Assembly (NCBI RefSeq): GCF_029024465.1
Contig: NZ_CP118950.1
Coordinates: forward strand, 496,001-560,000
DNA length: 64,000 nt
Direction: 5' to 3'
Origin: Lactococcus garvieae subsp. garvieae
Lineage (GTDB): Bacteria; Bacillota; Bacilli; Lactobacillales; Streptococcaceae
In this document: positions 55,433 to 64,000 of the stretch, in pieces
Numbering within the stretch: the first letter of the stretch is position 1
How the letters are laid out: every line of letters begins with the position of its first letter
Made by a program: the position numbers and the translations under genes
The notes under the pieces: model-generated
The model's database searches: none
Seen by the model: only the letters and a program-made list of their open reading frames with translations
Told to the model about the DNA's origin: nothing

Positions 55433-55461
55433 ATTTTATGCAAACGCTTCCGTTTTGTCAA
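55433..55461 (-). promoter_or_regulatory. malE promoter with cre/MalR operator in the spacer
   Basis: On the minus strand, TTGACA (55461-55456), 17-bp spacer and TAAAAT (55438-55433). The spacer contains TGCAAACGCTTCCG (55439-55452, plus-strand reading), a cre or LacI-family operator. Confidence 0.8.
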
Positions 55462-55570
55462 GTGCAAACTTATTACAATTTGATTACTGTATGTGTTGGT
55501 ATATACATGTTATAGCTGTATACTATAGAAAGATTTACATTGGTTTTTTATTTTCTAGAAAAAAACATAC

Positions 55571-55609
55571 TGCAAACGGTTGCGCAAAAAGATGAGCTTG
55601 TGCTAAAAT
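55571..55609 (+). promoter_or_regulatory. Promoter of the amylase operon with cre/MalR operator
   Basis: TGCAAACGGTTGCG (55571-55584) overlaps the -35 TTGCGC (55580-55585). The extended -10 TGC-TAAAAT ends at 55609. The palindromic GCAAAC-G-GTTGC core suits CcpA or MalR. Confidence 0.72.
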
Positions 55610-55641
55610 GAAAAAAACAAGAAAAAAAGAGGTATTTATTC

Positions 55642-57396
55642 ATGAATAAAGCAGCCATTTATCACCGTCCAGAATCAGAATTTGCTTATCTCTATACTGA
55701 GGAAACCATTCATATCCGTTTACGTGTGGCACATGACGATATTCAAAGTGTTGCATTGATCTATGGTGACCCTTATATGTTTGTAAAACGGGATGAGGAA
55801 CCAGAAATGGTTTGGGATTATCAAGAAGTAGAAATGAAGCATGGTTTATCCACAGCAGAAAGTGACTTCTACGTGACAGAGGTTAGTGTTCCGCATAAGC
55901 GTATGGACTACTTGTTCGTGATCACGAGCCGTGATGGAGAAAAGGTTGTCTATAGTGACTCTGGTATTCTTCCTTACGAAGTAGAATTACTCACAAAAAA
56001 ATATGCAGCATTTCGTATGCCTTTCTTCCATGAAGTGGATCGGTTTAAGGCTCCTGATTGGGTTAAAAATACAGTTTGGTATCAAATATTCCCTGAACGA
56101 TTTGCTAATGGAAACCCAGCGATTAATCCCGTAGGAGTGAAAGAATGGGATCCGACTGAATCTCCTGACCGCCAAGACTTATATGGTGGTGATCTCCAAG
56201 GTGTAATCGATCATTTGGACCATCTGACTGACTTAGGCGTGAACGGTATTTACTTTACCCCTGTTTTTCAAGCCTATTCTAATCACAAGTATGATACGGA
56301 AGATTATTTAAAAATTGACCAGTATTTTGGTGATTTGGATATTTTTAAGACCTTAGTTAAAGAAGCGCATCAACGTGGAATTAAAGTAATGCTTGACGCG
56401 GTCTTTAATCATATTGGTGATACCAGCCCGCAGTGGCAAGACGTTCTTAAGCATCAAGAAAATTCAAAATATGCAGATTGGTTCCATGTTAACGAATGGC
56501 CAGCAAGCTATACACCAACCGAGGATTTTGAAGTTTCTGAAACTGCAACTTACGATACATTTGCTTTTACACCACATATGCCGAAATTAAATACTGCCAA
56601 TCCAGAAGTGCAAGAGTATTTGCTCAATATTGCAGAATACTGGATCAAGGAGTGTGATATTGATGCGTGGCGTTTAGACGTAGCAGACGAAGTCGATCAT
56701 GCCTTTTGGAAGAAGTTCCGTACGACATGTGATGCAGCGAAGGAAGACTTCTACATTTTAGGAGAAGTTTGGCATTCAGCACAACCTTGGCTTGTTGGTG
56801 ATGAGTTTTCAGCAGTGATGAACTATGCTTATACCAATGCGATTATTGATACTTTTGTGAAAGAAGATTTAAGTTTAGAACAAATGGTTTCGGCAATTAA
56901 TGCTCAGCTTATGCTTTACCGTCAACAAACGAATCAAGTTATGTTTAACATCTTAGATTCTCATGACACACCACGTCTTTTAACACAAGCCAAAGGAAGT
57001 AAAGATTTAGTAAAACAAGTTCAAGCCTTCATGTATCTCCAGCCCGGTGTGCCATGTATCTATTACGGGGACGAATATGGGCTAGATGGTGGTGCGGATC
57101 CAGACTGCCGTAAATGCATGCCTTGGACTGAAGAACATCAAGACTTAGAAATGTTTGCTTTCTTCAAAGCCTTGGTAGCTTTCCGTAAAGAATATGCAGA
57201 AACACTTAGTCAATCTGATTTAGAATGGCAGTGTGTTGATGACAGTAAAGGAGTAGTGAAACTGGTACGTGGCGAGCTTAAGGCAGTCTTTAATAAGGGG
57301 GCACAGCCGGTCAGTGTTGAAGAGGGAGAAATAGTATTGGCCCACTTAGCTGAAGACAGTCACGTTCAGAAAAACGGCTTTATAATTTATAAATAG
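55642..57396 (+). CDS. Neopullulanase / maltogenic amylase-like GH13 enzyme
   Basis: A 584-residue intracellular glycosidase. The N-terminal CBM34-like domain (about 1-120; HIRLRVAHDDIQSVALIYGDPY) is followed by the GH13 barrel: VWYQIFPERFANG, MLDAVFNHIG, IDAWRLDVADEVDH with the nucleophile Asp, ILGEVWHSAQPW with the acid/base Glu, and NILDSHDTPRLL. No signal peptide is present. It would hydrolyse maltodextrins or cyclodextrins taken up by MalEFG. It is first in the plus-strand mal operon, 251 bp before the next gene. Confidence 0.92.
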   Translation: MNKAAIYHRPESEFAYLYTEETIHIRLRVAHDDIQSVALIYGDPYMFVKRDEEPEMVWDYQEVEMKHGLSTAESDFYVTEVSVPHKRMDYLFVITSRDGEKVVYSDSGILPYEVELLTKKYAAFRMPFFHEVDRFKAPDWVKNTVWYQIFPERFANGNPAINPVGVKEWDPTESPDRQDLYGGDLQGVIDHLDHLTDLGVNGIYFTPVFQAYSNHKYDTEDYLKIDQYFGDLDIFKTLVKEAHQRGIKVMLDAVFNHIGDTSPQWQDVLKHQENSKYADWFHVNEWPASYTPTEDFEVSETATYDTFAFTPHMPKLNTANPEVQEYLLNIAEYWIKECDIDAWRLDVADEVDHAFWKKFRTTCDAAKEDFYILGEVWHSAQPWLVGDEFSAVMNYAYTNAIIDTFVKEDLSLEQMVSAINAQLMLYRQQTNQVMFNILDSHDTPRLLTQAKGSKDLVKQVQAFMYLQPGVPCIYYGDEYGLDGGADPDCRKCMPWTEEHQDLEMFAFFKALVAFRKEYAETLSQSDLEWQCVDDSKGVVKLVRGELKAVFNKGAQPVSVEEGEIVLAHLAEDSHVQKNGFIIYK

Positions 57397-57647
57397 TAGA
57401 AATTAAACAAGAGTTAGCGATGAAGCAATCGCGCATTCTTCCAAAAGATAGTTCTGCCCAGATATTGCTTTTTATATGGAAAAATTTTGACATAATAGAG
57501 AAAAGGCCCCGCAGGTTCGAGTGAGTGGGCACATGGCAACCTCTAGAGTAAATACTTAAGCAGAATAATAGGCAAATGTCTTTCTGACTCTATGAATTGT
57601 TTTCGAAGGACTGGCTTTAATTTCAAGAGAGAATCAAAAGGAAAAAA
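57397..57647 (+). other. Leader region with a candidate structured RNA
   Basis: No gene is seen. TGA-CATAAT (57488-57496) is a possible extended -10, starting RNA near 57503. The following sequence can form GCCC (57506-57509) / GGGC (57527-57530) interlocked with AGGTT (57513-57517) / AACCT (57538-57542), an H-type pseudoknot layout. Later GTCTTTC (57578-57584) can pair with GAAGGAC (57605-57611). It may be an uncharacterised leader of the alpha-glucosidase gene. I could not match it to a known RNA family. Confidence 0.45.
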
Positions 57648-59255
57648 ATGAAAAAAGACGATTTTGCGAATTGGACAGGTTACCAGATTTATCCCAAGTC
57701 TTTTAAAGACAGTAATGGCGATGGTATGGGGGATTTACAGGGAATTATCGAAAAGTTACCTTACTTGAAAGATTTGGGGATAGATTTTATTTGGCTTAAC
57801 CCCATTTATACAAGTCCACAAGTGGATGGGGGCTACGATATTGCCGATTTTTATAGTATTGATGCGCGCTTTGGTAGCTTAGAAGACTTAAAAGAACTTC
57901 TGCAAAAAGCGCATGAGAATGGCTTGAAAGTGATTATGGACTTGGTTGTTAATCATACTTCCGATCAGCATCCTTGGTTTATTGAAAGTCAAAAATCAAA
58001 GGACAATCCCTATCGAGATTATTATCACTGGGCAGATGCAAGGCCCGAAAAAATGCCGAACGAGTGGCAATCTTTCTTTGGGGGCTCAACTTGGACTTAT
58101 GATGAACAGACTCACCAAGCATATTTTCATGTCTTTGCGAAAGAACAACCGGACTTAAACTGGAAGAATCCCCAAGTGCGTCAAGAAATCTATGCGATGA
58201 TTAAATGGTGGTTGGAATTAGGTATAGATGGTTTTCGTTTGGATGCCATTTCTCATATTCAAAAAGAAGATTGGTCCTTCACTATCAAGTCGTCAAGAGG
58301 AAACGACCCTTGGCAGCCTTTTATGAACGTGTCGGGTATTGAAGATTATATGGCTGATTTAAAAGAAATATTTGACCAATATGGTGCTTTAACGGTCGGG
58401 GAAGCTTCAGGTGTGACTTCAACTGAGGCGCCTGATTGGACGGATGCAAGTTCTGGCTATCTTAAGATGATTTTTGAATTGGAACACAACGTACGTCAGA
58501 AGGGACACGCAGGGCGTGGCTGGATGTATGGTTACAAAAAGACAATTATACGTTGGCAGAAGGATATGCTTACACGAGGGTGGAATGCACTTTATTTGGA
58601 AAATCATGACCAACCGCGAGTGATCAGTTGCTTCGGCGATGGCAGCATCGCATCGGCTAAAGCTTTAGCCGTCTCTTATATGCTGCTCAGAGGGACACCC
58701 TTTATCTATCAGGGACAGGAAATTGGAATGCGTAATTTTCCTTTTACAACTATCACCCAGACAGATGCTACTGAAATCAAGCAGGCCTATGAAGTCTTGA
58801 TCTCTGAGGGAATGACTGAAAGTGAAGCCTTGGATAAAGTGATGGCAAACAGTAGAGACCACTCTCGCACACCAATGCAATGGGATGCGACCCAAAACGC
58901 AGGATTTACCAGTGGCGAGCCTTGGATGCCGATTCATCCAAATTATAAGGAAGTAAACACAGAAAAGTCGCAGGAACTTATCGATTTGTACAAAGTCTTA
59001 ATCCGCCTTCGCCATGAGGAAGATGACATTGCGCGTGGGTCAATAAAATTTTGGTTTGAGCGACATTTGACAGCCTTTGTTTACGAACGTGATTCATTTT
59101 TGATTATTACAAATTTAGGTACTAAAAAAGCACATCTGGACTTTAACAAACTAGAAATAGAAGGTTATCAGCATATTTTAGGAAGCCATCCAAGAAAACT
59201 GGAAAAAAAGATGACTTTCCTTCCTTGGGAATATCAAGTGTTTAAGAAAAAATAA
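57648..59255 (+). CDS. GH13 alpha-glucosidase / oligo-1,6-glucosidase
   Basis: A 535-residue cytosolic enzyme of the GH13 oligo-1,6-glucosidase type. Recognised are GYQIYPKSFKDSNGDGMGDLQGI, the barrel strand VIMDLVVNHTSDQHPWF, the nucleophile in IDGFRLDAISHI, the acid/base Glu in LTVGEASGVT and YLENHDQPRVISCFGDG. It would cleave glucose from the non-reducing end of maltodextrins or alpha-1,6 linkages. An alternative is dextran glucosidase. It is 24 bp before malP. SD AAAGGAAAA. Confidence 0.9.
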   Translation: MKKDDFANWTGYQIYPKSFKDSNGDGMGDLQGIIEKLPYLKDLGIDFIWLNPIYTSPQVDGGYDIADFYSIDARFGSLEDLKELLQKAHENGLKVIMDLVVNHTSDQHPWFIESQKSKDNPYRDYYHWADARPEKMPNEWQSFFGGSTWTYDEQTHQAYFHVFAKEQPDLNWKNPQVRQEIYAMIKWWLELGIDGFRLDAISHIQKEDWSFTIKSSRGNDPWQPFMNVSGIEDYMADLKEIFDQYGALTVGEASGVTSTEAPDWTDASSGYLKMIFELEHNVRQKGHAGRGWMYGYKKTIIRWQKDMLTRGWNALYLENHDQPRVISCFGDGSIASAKALAVSYMLLRGTPFIYQGQEIGMRNFPFTTITQTDATEIKQAYEVLISEGMTESEALDKVMANSRDHSRTPMQWDATQNAGFTSGEPWMPIHPNYKEVNTEKSQELIDLYKVLIRLRHEEDDIARGSIKFWFERHLTAFVYERDSFLIITNLGTKKAHLDFNKLEIEGYQHILGSHPRKLEKKMTFLPWEYQVFKKK

Positions 59256-59279
59256 GAAAAGAAAAAGATAGGAAAAAAG

Positions 59280-61544
59280 ATGAAAAAAATCAGCAGAATT
59301 ATGGAAATTGAGCCTTGGCATATTCAATCTAATACATTAGAAAAGGAAGAACGCCGTCTTCAAGAATCCTTAACCTCAATCGGGAATGGTTACATGGGAA
59401 TGCGTGGAAATTTTTCAGAAAAGTACTCAGGCGACCACCATCAAGGTACATATATAGCAGGCGTTTGGTTTCCAGACAAAACGCGTGTGGGCTGGTGGAA
59501 AAATGGTTACCCAGAATATTTTGGTAAGGCAATTAATGCGTTGAACTTCTCGGGGGTCTCACTTTTTATTGATGACGAAGAAGTTGATCTTTATACTGAT
59601 AGCATCACTCATTTCCACCTTTCCTTAGATATGCAAAAAGCTGTTCTCACTTATTCTTATGAAAAAGCTGGCGTTGCTGTTTCTGTTGACCGTTTTATGT
59701 CTATTGTTCATCCTGAATTAGCTGTCTTCTCTTTCACATTCTCTAGTGTGGATGGTCAACCGCACAAAGTGCGTACGGCTTCATTTATTGATGCTGATGT
59801 GCACAATGAAGATTCAAATTACGAAGAAAAATTCTGGACTGTTTTGGATAAAGGTGGCGATAAAGAAGGGACTTATATTGCCAATCAAACGATTGCTAAT
59901 CCCTTTGGTGTAGAACAATTTACCGTACTGGCAGGGCAAAGTTTCAAGGGGGATTTTCAAGCACAAGGACAAGAAATCCAAGAAGAAAAAGTTATGAATT
60001 ACCATGAAGCAATTGTCGAACAGGAAACACTACATTTTGAAAAACGTGTGCTTGTTCTGACGAGCCGTGATTATAGTGATTTAGCTGTAATGCATGAAGC
60101 TTTAACAAGTCTAGAAGAAGCCATTCAGGCGAAATCTTATGCACAACTTTTACAAGAGCATGCAGAAGCTTGGGGCGAACGTTGGGAACTTGCGGATGTT
60201 GAAATTAAAGGTTCTGATCAAGCACAACAAGGCATTCGTTTTAATCTCTTCCAACTTTTTGCAACTTACTATGGTGAAGACGAACGTCTGAATATTGGCC
60301 CTAAAGGCTTTACAGGGGAGAAATATGGAGGAGCAACTTACTGGGATACAGAAGCCTATGCAGTTCCGCTTTATCTCTCCTTAGCGGATCAGCAAGTGAC
60401 GCAAAACTTATTACACTATCGTCACAAACAGTTGCCCCAAGCTCAACACAATGCAAGACAACAAGGTTTGGCTGGAGCGCTTTATCCAATGGTAACTTTC
60501 ACAGGTATTGAGTGTCATAATGAATGGGAAATCACTTTTGAGGAAATTCACCGTAATGGCGCTATAGCTTATGCCATTTATAATTACAGCAATTATACGG
60601 GTGATGAAACTTATTTGGCCCAGGAGGGCCTTGAAGTGCTTGTAGAAATTTCACGCTTCTGGGCAGACCGTGTTCACTATTCAGAGCGACAAAAAGCTTA
60701 CATGATTCATGGTGTTACAGGACCAAATGAATATGAAAATAATATCAATAACAACTGGTATACCAACACTTTGGCAACTTGGGTTTTGAATTATACAATG
60801 GAAAGTTTGAAGAAATACCCTCGCCCCGATTTACAGGTTTCGACAGAAGAGTTATCGCAGTGGAGGGACATCACTGCTCATATGTATTATCCGACAGATG
60901 AAGAGTTAGGAATTTTTGTCCAGCATGATGGCTTTTTGGACAAGGATTTGACACCAGTAGCGGACTTGAATCCTAAGCACCTGCCTTTGAACCAAAACTG
61001 GTCATGGGATCGTATCTTGCGCTCGCCATATATTAAGCAAGCAGACGTTTTACAGGGGATTTATTTCTTTGGCAACCGCTATAGCTTAGAGGAAAAACGT
61101 CGTAACTTTAACTTTTATGAACCTTTAACGGTCCACGAAAGCTCACTTTCTCCATCTATTCACGCAATTTTAGCTGCCGAACTTGGAATGGAAGATAAAG
61201 CAGTTGAAATGTATGAACGGACCGCACGTTTGGATCTTGACAACTACAACAATGATACCGAAGACGGTTTACATATCACCTCAATGACGGGGTCTTGGTT
61301 GGCGATTGTACAAGGCTTTGCTCAAATGAAAACGTGGAACGGTCAGTTAAGTTTTGCGCCTTTCATCCCCAAAGCTTGGGAAGCTTATAGTTTCCGTATT
61401 AATTATCGTGGGCGTCTGCTGAAAGTCAGTGTGGGAGACGCGCTTCAGATAGAATTGCTTAAAGGTGCACCGATTGATTTAGAAGTTTATGGTGAACCGG
61501 TCCAATTGGAAAGCGCCTATGAAGTAGAGGTGAAGCATGTTTAA
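59280..61544 (+). CDS. malP: Maltose phosphorylase (GH65)
   Basis: A 754-residue cytosolic phosphorylase that turns maltose plus phosphate into glucose and beta-glucose-1-phosphate. Family features are [17 protein letters not shown] near the N terminus, [10 protein letters not shown] (about 352-361), the catalytic Glu in [19 protein letters not shown] (about 485) and [16 protein letters not shown]. Trehalose-6-phosphate phosphorylase is a close relative. The maltose context (malEFG, pgmB, malR) favours maltose. An in-frame ATG at 59301 is an alternative start. It overlaps pgmB by 8 bp. Confidence 0.9.
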   Translation: MKKISRIMEIEPWHIQSNTLEKEERRLQESLTSIGNGYMGMRGNFSEKYSGDHHQGTYIAGVWFPDKTRVGWWKNGYPEYFGKAINALNFSGVSLFIDDEEVDLYTDSITHFHLSLDMQKAVLTYSYEKAGVAVSVDRFMSIVHPELAVFSFTFSSVDGQPHKVRTASFIDADVHNEDSNYEEKFWTVLDKGGDKEGTYIANQTIANPFGVEQFTVLAGQSFKGDFQAQGQEIQEEKVMNYHEAIVEQETLHFEKRVLVLTSRDYSDLAVMHEALTSLEEAIQAKSYAQLLQEHAEAWGERWELADVEIKGSDQAQQGIRFNLFQLFATYYGEDERLNIGPKGFTGEKYGGATYWDTEAYAVPLYLSLADQQVTQNLLHYRHKQLPQAQHNARQQGLAGALYPMVTFTGIECHNEWEITFEEIHRNGAIAYAIYNYSNYTGDETYLAQEGLEVLVEISRFWADRVHYSERQKAYMIHGVTGPNEYENNINNNWYTNTLATWVLNYTMESLKKYPRPDLQVSTEELSQWRDITAHMYYPTDEELGIFVQHDGFLDKDLTPVADLNPKHLPLNQNWSWDRILRSPYIKQADVLQGIYFFGNRYSLEEKRRNFNFYEPLTVHESSLSPSIHAILAAELGMEDKAVEMYERTARLDLDNYNNDTEDGLHITSMTGSWLAIVQGFAQMKTWNGQLSFAPFIPKAWEAYSFRINYRGRLLKVSVGDALQIELLKGAPIDLEVYGEPVQLESAYEVEVKHV

Positions 61545-62202
61545 AGCAGTATTATTTGATCTCGATGGTGTAATTACGGATACCGCAGAGTACCATTTTC
61601 AAGCTTGGAAAGCTTTGGCTGAAGAGTTAGGGATAGCTGGAGTGGATAGAACTTTTAATGAACAGTTAAAAGGTGTGTCACGCGAAGATTCTTTGAAAAA
61701 AATATTGGAGCTTGGTGGAAAAGCAGCAACATATGATGCTGAAAGTTTTGCTCAGCTTGCGAAGCAAAAAAATGAAAACTATGTTCAAATGATTCAAAAG
61801 GTAGGGCCAGATGATATTTATCCTGGGATATTAGATTTGCTGAAAGATTTACGTGCTAAAAATATCAAAATTGCTTTGGCTTCTGCCTCAAAAAATGGTC
61901 CGTTTCTTCTTGAGGCAATGGGATTGAGCACTTATTTTGATGCTATCGCTGACCCTGCAAAAGTTGCAGCCTCAAAACCTGCACCAGATATCTTTTTGGC
62001 GGCTGCCGCCGGTGTTGGTGTTCCCATTACTTTATGCATAGGAATTGAAGATGCACAGGCGGGTATTGCAGCGATAAAAGCAGCAGGTGCACTCCCTATA
62101 GGTGTGGGTTCTGCTGAAGACTTAGGAACGGATATTGCTTTAGTTTCAAACACAAACAGTCTGTCTCTTGAATTATTAACAAAAGTTTGGGAAAATAAGT
62201 AG
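61537..62202 (+). CDS. pgmB: Beta-phosphoglucomutase
   Basis: Converts beta-glucose-1-phosphate to glucose-6-phosphate, feeding the malP product into glycolysis. The 221-residue HAD protein has the catalytic Asp pair in [31 protein letters not shown] (Asp 8 and Asp 10) and the cap with [33 protein letters not shown] and [16 protein letters not shown] follow. It is strongly similar to the structurally known L. lactis enzyme. Its start lies inside malP. Confidence 0.97.
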   Translation: MFKAVLFDLDGVITDTAEYHFQAWKALAEELGIAGVDRTFNEQLKGVSREDSLKKILELGGKAATYDAESFAQLAKQKNENYVQMIQKVGPDDIYPGILDLLKDLRAKNIKIALASASKNGPFLLEAMGLSTYFDAIADPAKVAASKPAPDIFLAAAAGVGVPITLCIGIEDAQAGIAAIKAAGALPIGVGSAEDLGTDIALVSNTNSLSLELLTKVWENK

Positions 62203-62228
62203 AAGAGAGTAGAATCAGGAGATAGTAT

Positions 62229-63209
62229 ATGGCCGTTACGATAAAAGATGTAGCAAAAAAAGCGGGTGTGAATGCTTCAACAGTTAGCCGTGTTCTCAAA
62301 GACAGTTCGGAAATCAGTGAGAAGACAAAAGTTAAAGTAAGAAAAGCAATGCAAGAACTCGGCTACACACGCAATGTGGCGGCTCAGATTCTAGCGTCAG
62401 GGAAATCCAATACGATTGGAGTTGTCTTCCCGCCTGTTGAAGACAAATCAAACCAACCTTTCTATATGAAGGTTTTGACATCGATTAATGAAACAGCACG
62501 CAAATACGATGTTTCCATTGCTGTTGTGACTGGCTACCAAGAGAGCGAGCTGAAACAGCAGGTTGAACTAATGTATTCTGAGAAGCGTGTGGACGGTTTT
62601 ATTGTCCTTTATGCTGGGAAAGCAGACAGTGTACGTAATTACCTTTTTGACAACAAAATTCCTTTCGTCCTCTTAGGCACCCCAACAGAAAAGCAAAATG
62701 AAATTACACATGTGGATAACGACAATGTTTTGATGGGGCATGAGGCGACCAGGTACTTGATGGAGTTGGGGCATTCAGAGATTTCTTTTGTGACCGATAC
62801 GAAAGACGGAGAAGTGTTTGAGGAACGCTATCAGGGCTATCAAGATGAGATGCTGAAAAAACAAAGTAAGCCGAATTTGCTTGTTTTTGAAGAAAACATG
62901 ACCTTGAAAAATGAAACAGGACTTGTTGTTATGGATGAAGTCTTGGCTTTGAAAGTAATTTCTCGCTTGTCAGAGCAAGGTGTGAAAGTACCGGAAGATG
63001 TCAGTGTTATTACTTACAACAACTCTGCCTTTTCAACGCTTGTTCACCCTTATCTGACAACTTTTGACATCAATATCGTACGTCTTGGCGCTGCAACCGT
63101 CGAGAAATTTCTCGGGCTGACACAAAATGATGAAGCCTTCCATGATAAAACGATTATTCCTTTCGAGTTGATTTTAAGAGAAACGACAGCACCTAAAGAA
63201 AAAGAGTAA
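62229..63209 (+). CDS. malR: LacI-family transcriptional regulator MalR
   Basis: A 326-residue repressor or activator. The N-terminal HTH is VTIKDVAKKAGVNASTVSRVLKDSSEISEKTKVKV with the hinge helix NVAAQILASGKSNTIGVVFP. The periplasmic-binding-like core follows, with inducer pocket segments such as VDGFIVLYAG and TRYLMELGHSEISFV. MalR is expected to bind the two TGCAAACGnTTnCG operators in the divergent mal promoters, which is inference. It is 26 bp after pgmB, last in the operon, with SD TCAGGAGA. Confidence 0.9.
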   Translation: MAVTIKDVAKKAGVNASTVSRVLKDSSEISEKTKVKVRKAMQELGYTRNVAAQILASGKSNTIGVVFPPVEDKSNQPFYMKVLTSINETARKYDVSIAVVTGYQESELKQQVELMYSEKRVDGFIVLYAGKADSVRNYLFDNKIPFVLLGTPTEKQNEITHVDNDNVLMGHEATRYLMELGHSEISFVTDTKDGEVFEERYQGYQDEMLKKQSKPNLLVFEENMTLKNETGLVVMDEVLALKVISRLSEQGVKVPEDVSVITYNNSAFSTLVHPYLTTFDINIVRLGAATVEKFLGLTQNDEAFHDKTIIPFELILRETTAPKEKE

Positions 63210-63212
63210 AGA

Positions 63213-63243
63213 AAAACAGTGAAGAACCTCTTCACTGTTTTAT
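63213..63243 (+). terminator. Terminator of the mal operon
   Basis: AAAACAGTGAAGA, CCTC loop, TTCACTGTTTT, followed by TATAATG. Confidence 0.85.
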
Positions 63244-63388
63244 AATGAGTAAATTTCAAAAAAAGGGCTGGCTTTCCTCTTCTTTTAGCTTTAAATAAGA
63301 AAAAAAGGTCATAATAGTGTAAAATAAAGGGAAGGATGGGTAAATTTCTCGTTTGAATTTTCCCGTTAGTGTAAGAAAGATGGATGCG

Positions 63389-64000
63389 ATGATTAAAATA
63401 TTATTAGTGGAAGACGACCTCTCTTTGTCAAAATCAGTTTACGATTTCTTGAAATCTTTTGCTGAGGTAAAGCAAGTCTTTGATGGCGAAGAAGGACTTT
63501 ATGAAGCAGAAATGGGGATTTATGATTTAATCCTCTTAGACTTAATGTTGCCGGAGAAAAATGGGTTCGAAGTACTCAAAGAACTACGTGATCAGAATAT
63601 CGATACACCAGTCTTAATCATGACTGCCAAAGAGTCTTTAGACGATAAAATGCACGGCTTTGATGTTGGCGCAGATGATTATTTGACAAAACCTTTCTAT
63701 CTTGATGAGTTGAAAGCGCGTATTCAGGCGCTCTTAAAACGTACAGGAAAACTTGAAGATGCAAATGGTCTTTCTTATGGCAATGTGCGTTTGAATTTGA
63801 CCAATAAGTCAGCCTTTGTGAATGACACACCAGTGGAATTAATCGGTAAAGAGTTTGATCTTGTCGGTTATCTGATGCAAAATCAAAATGTCATCTTGCC
63901 TAAAGAACAAATCTTTGACCGCATTTGGGGGTTTGACAGTGACACGACAGTAACCGTAGTTGAAGTTTATATGAGTAAAATCCGTAAAAAACTTAAAGAT
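63389..64000 (+). CDS. ciaR: CiaR-like response regulator (3' end outside the window)
   Basis: An OmpR-family regulator of which 204 residues are visible. The receiver domain has [23 protein letters not shown], the phospho-acceptor Asp in [20 protein letters not shown] and the Lys in [24 protein letters not shown]. The winged helix has [54 protein letters not shown]. The WGFDSDTT region and overall match point to CiaR of streptococci. ATG 63389 fits the family start, and 63380 is an alternative. About 20 residues are missing at the end, and a kinase gene should follow. Confidence 0.88.
   Translation, partial: MIKILLVEDDLSLSKSVYDFLKSFAEVKQVFDGEEGLYEAEMGIYDLILLDLMLPEKNGFEVLKELRDQNIDTPVLIMTAKESLDDKMHGFDVGADDYLTKPFYLDELKARIQALLKRTGKLEDANGLSYGNVRLNLTNKSAFVNDTPVELIGKEFDLVGYLMQNQNVILPKEQIFDRIWGFDSDTTVTVVEVYMSKIRKKLKD

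Noticed and set aside
57500-57620. 6S RNA, SRP RNA or T-box in the mal leader
   Set aside because: The SRP core GGAAGGA-type sequence and the T-box core are absent, and the length and ends do not fit 6S RNA well. I left it as unidentified.

Overview
The window is chromosomal DNA from a low-GC Firmicute of the family Streptococcaceae, almost certainly a Lactococcus outside the L. lactis/cremoris core, perhaps the L. garvieae group (the species is an inference). The PgmB, SmpB, ManO, man-PTS, CoiA-PepF-PrsA-AlaS and BceAB/TCS-G type loci are of lactococcal kind. Many promoters use an extended -10 (TGnTATAAT), and most ribosome binding sites are strong GGAGG types.

Layout. 1-2.2 kb: end of a DMT transporter, a DUF1054 protein and aroC. 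2.2-7.9 kb: an antimicrobial-peptide sensing and detoxification module resembling lactococcal ysaDCB-llrG-kinG, with a BceR-type operator. 8-12.8 kb: aroA-aroK-phosphatase-recD2, translationally coupled. 12.8-24.1 kb: housekeeping genes (HD protein, rpsT, GyrI-like protein, ung, BI-1 protein, Cof phosphatase, PurBox-linked purine permease, DUF218 protein, frameshifted coiA, pepF, methyltransferase). 24.1-29.8 kb: foldase prsA, an alanine T-box leader, an IS110-family element inserted between that leader and alaS, then alaS. 30-33.9 kb: RpiR regulator, phosphatase, GH1 glucosidase, smpB. 33.9-40.2 kb: phosphate regulon with two pstS genes, pstC, pstA, two pstB genes and phoU, preceded by 11-bp periodic repeats. 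40.2-41.8 kb: serS with its own T-box. 41.8-46.1 kb: YitT protein, manO and the mannose PTS. 46.2-51.9 kb: ferredoxin, LysM protein, cmk, GNAT, VanZ-RDD protein, an orphan bacteriocin-immunity-like gene, msrA and an LCP cell-wall ligase. 51.9-63.2 kb: the maltose/maltodextrin locus, with malEFG divergent from neopullulanase, alpha-glucosidase, maltose phosphorylase, pgmB and malR. The window ends inside a CiaR-like response regulator.

How the parts work together. Maltodextrins enter through MalEFG, whose ATPase is not encoded here, and are cut by two GH13 enzymes. Maltose is phosphorolysed by MalP, and PgmB converts beta-glucose-1-phosphate to glucose-6-phosphate. cre/LacI-type operators lie in both divergent mal promoters, over the man-PTS promoter and over the promoter of a stand-alone phosphatase.

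Most notable observations: (1) five genes have an extended -10 box exactly six bases before the ATG and no usable Shine-Dalgarno, which predicts leaderless mRNAs; (2) an IS110 element separates the alaS T-box from alaS, and its own leader may hold a bridge-RNA-like structure; (3) coiA carries an apparent dinucleotide (AT) slippage frameshift; (4) an LciA-like orphan immunity gene lies near the man-PTS; (5) an unexplained leader with a possible pseudoknot precedes the alpha-glucosidase gene; (6) tyrA and pheA are missing from the aro cluster. No phage, CRISPR array, rRNA or tRNA was recognised.
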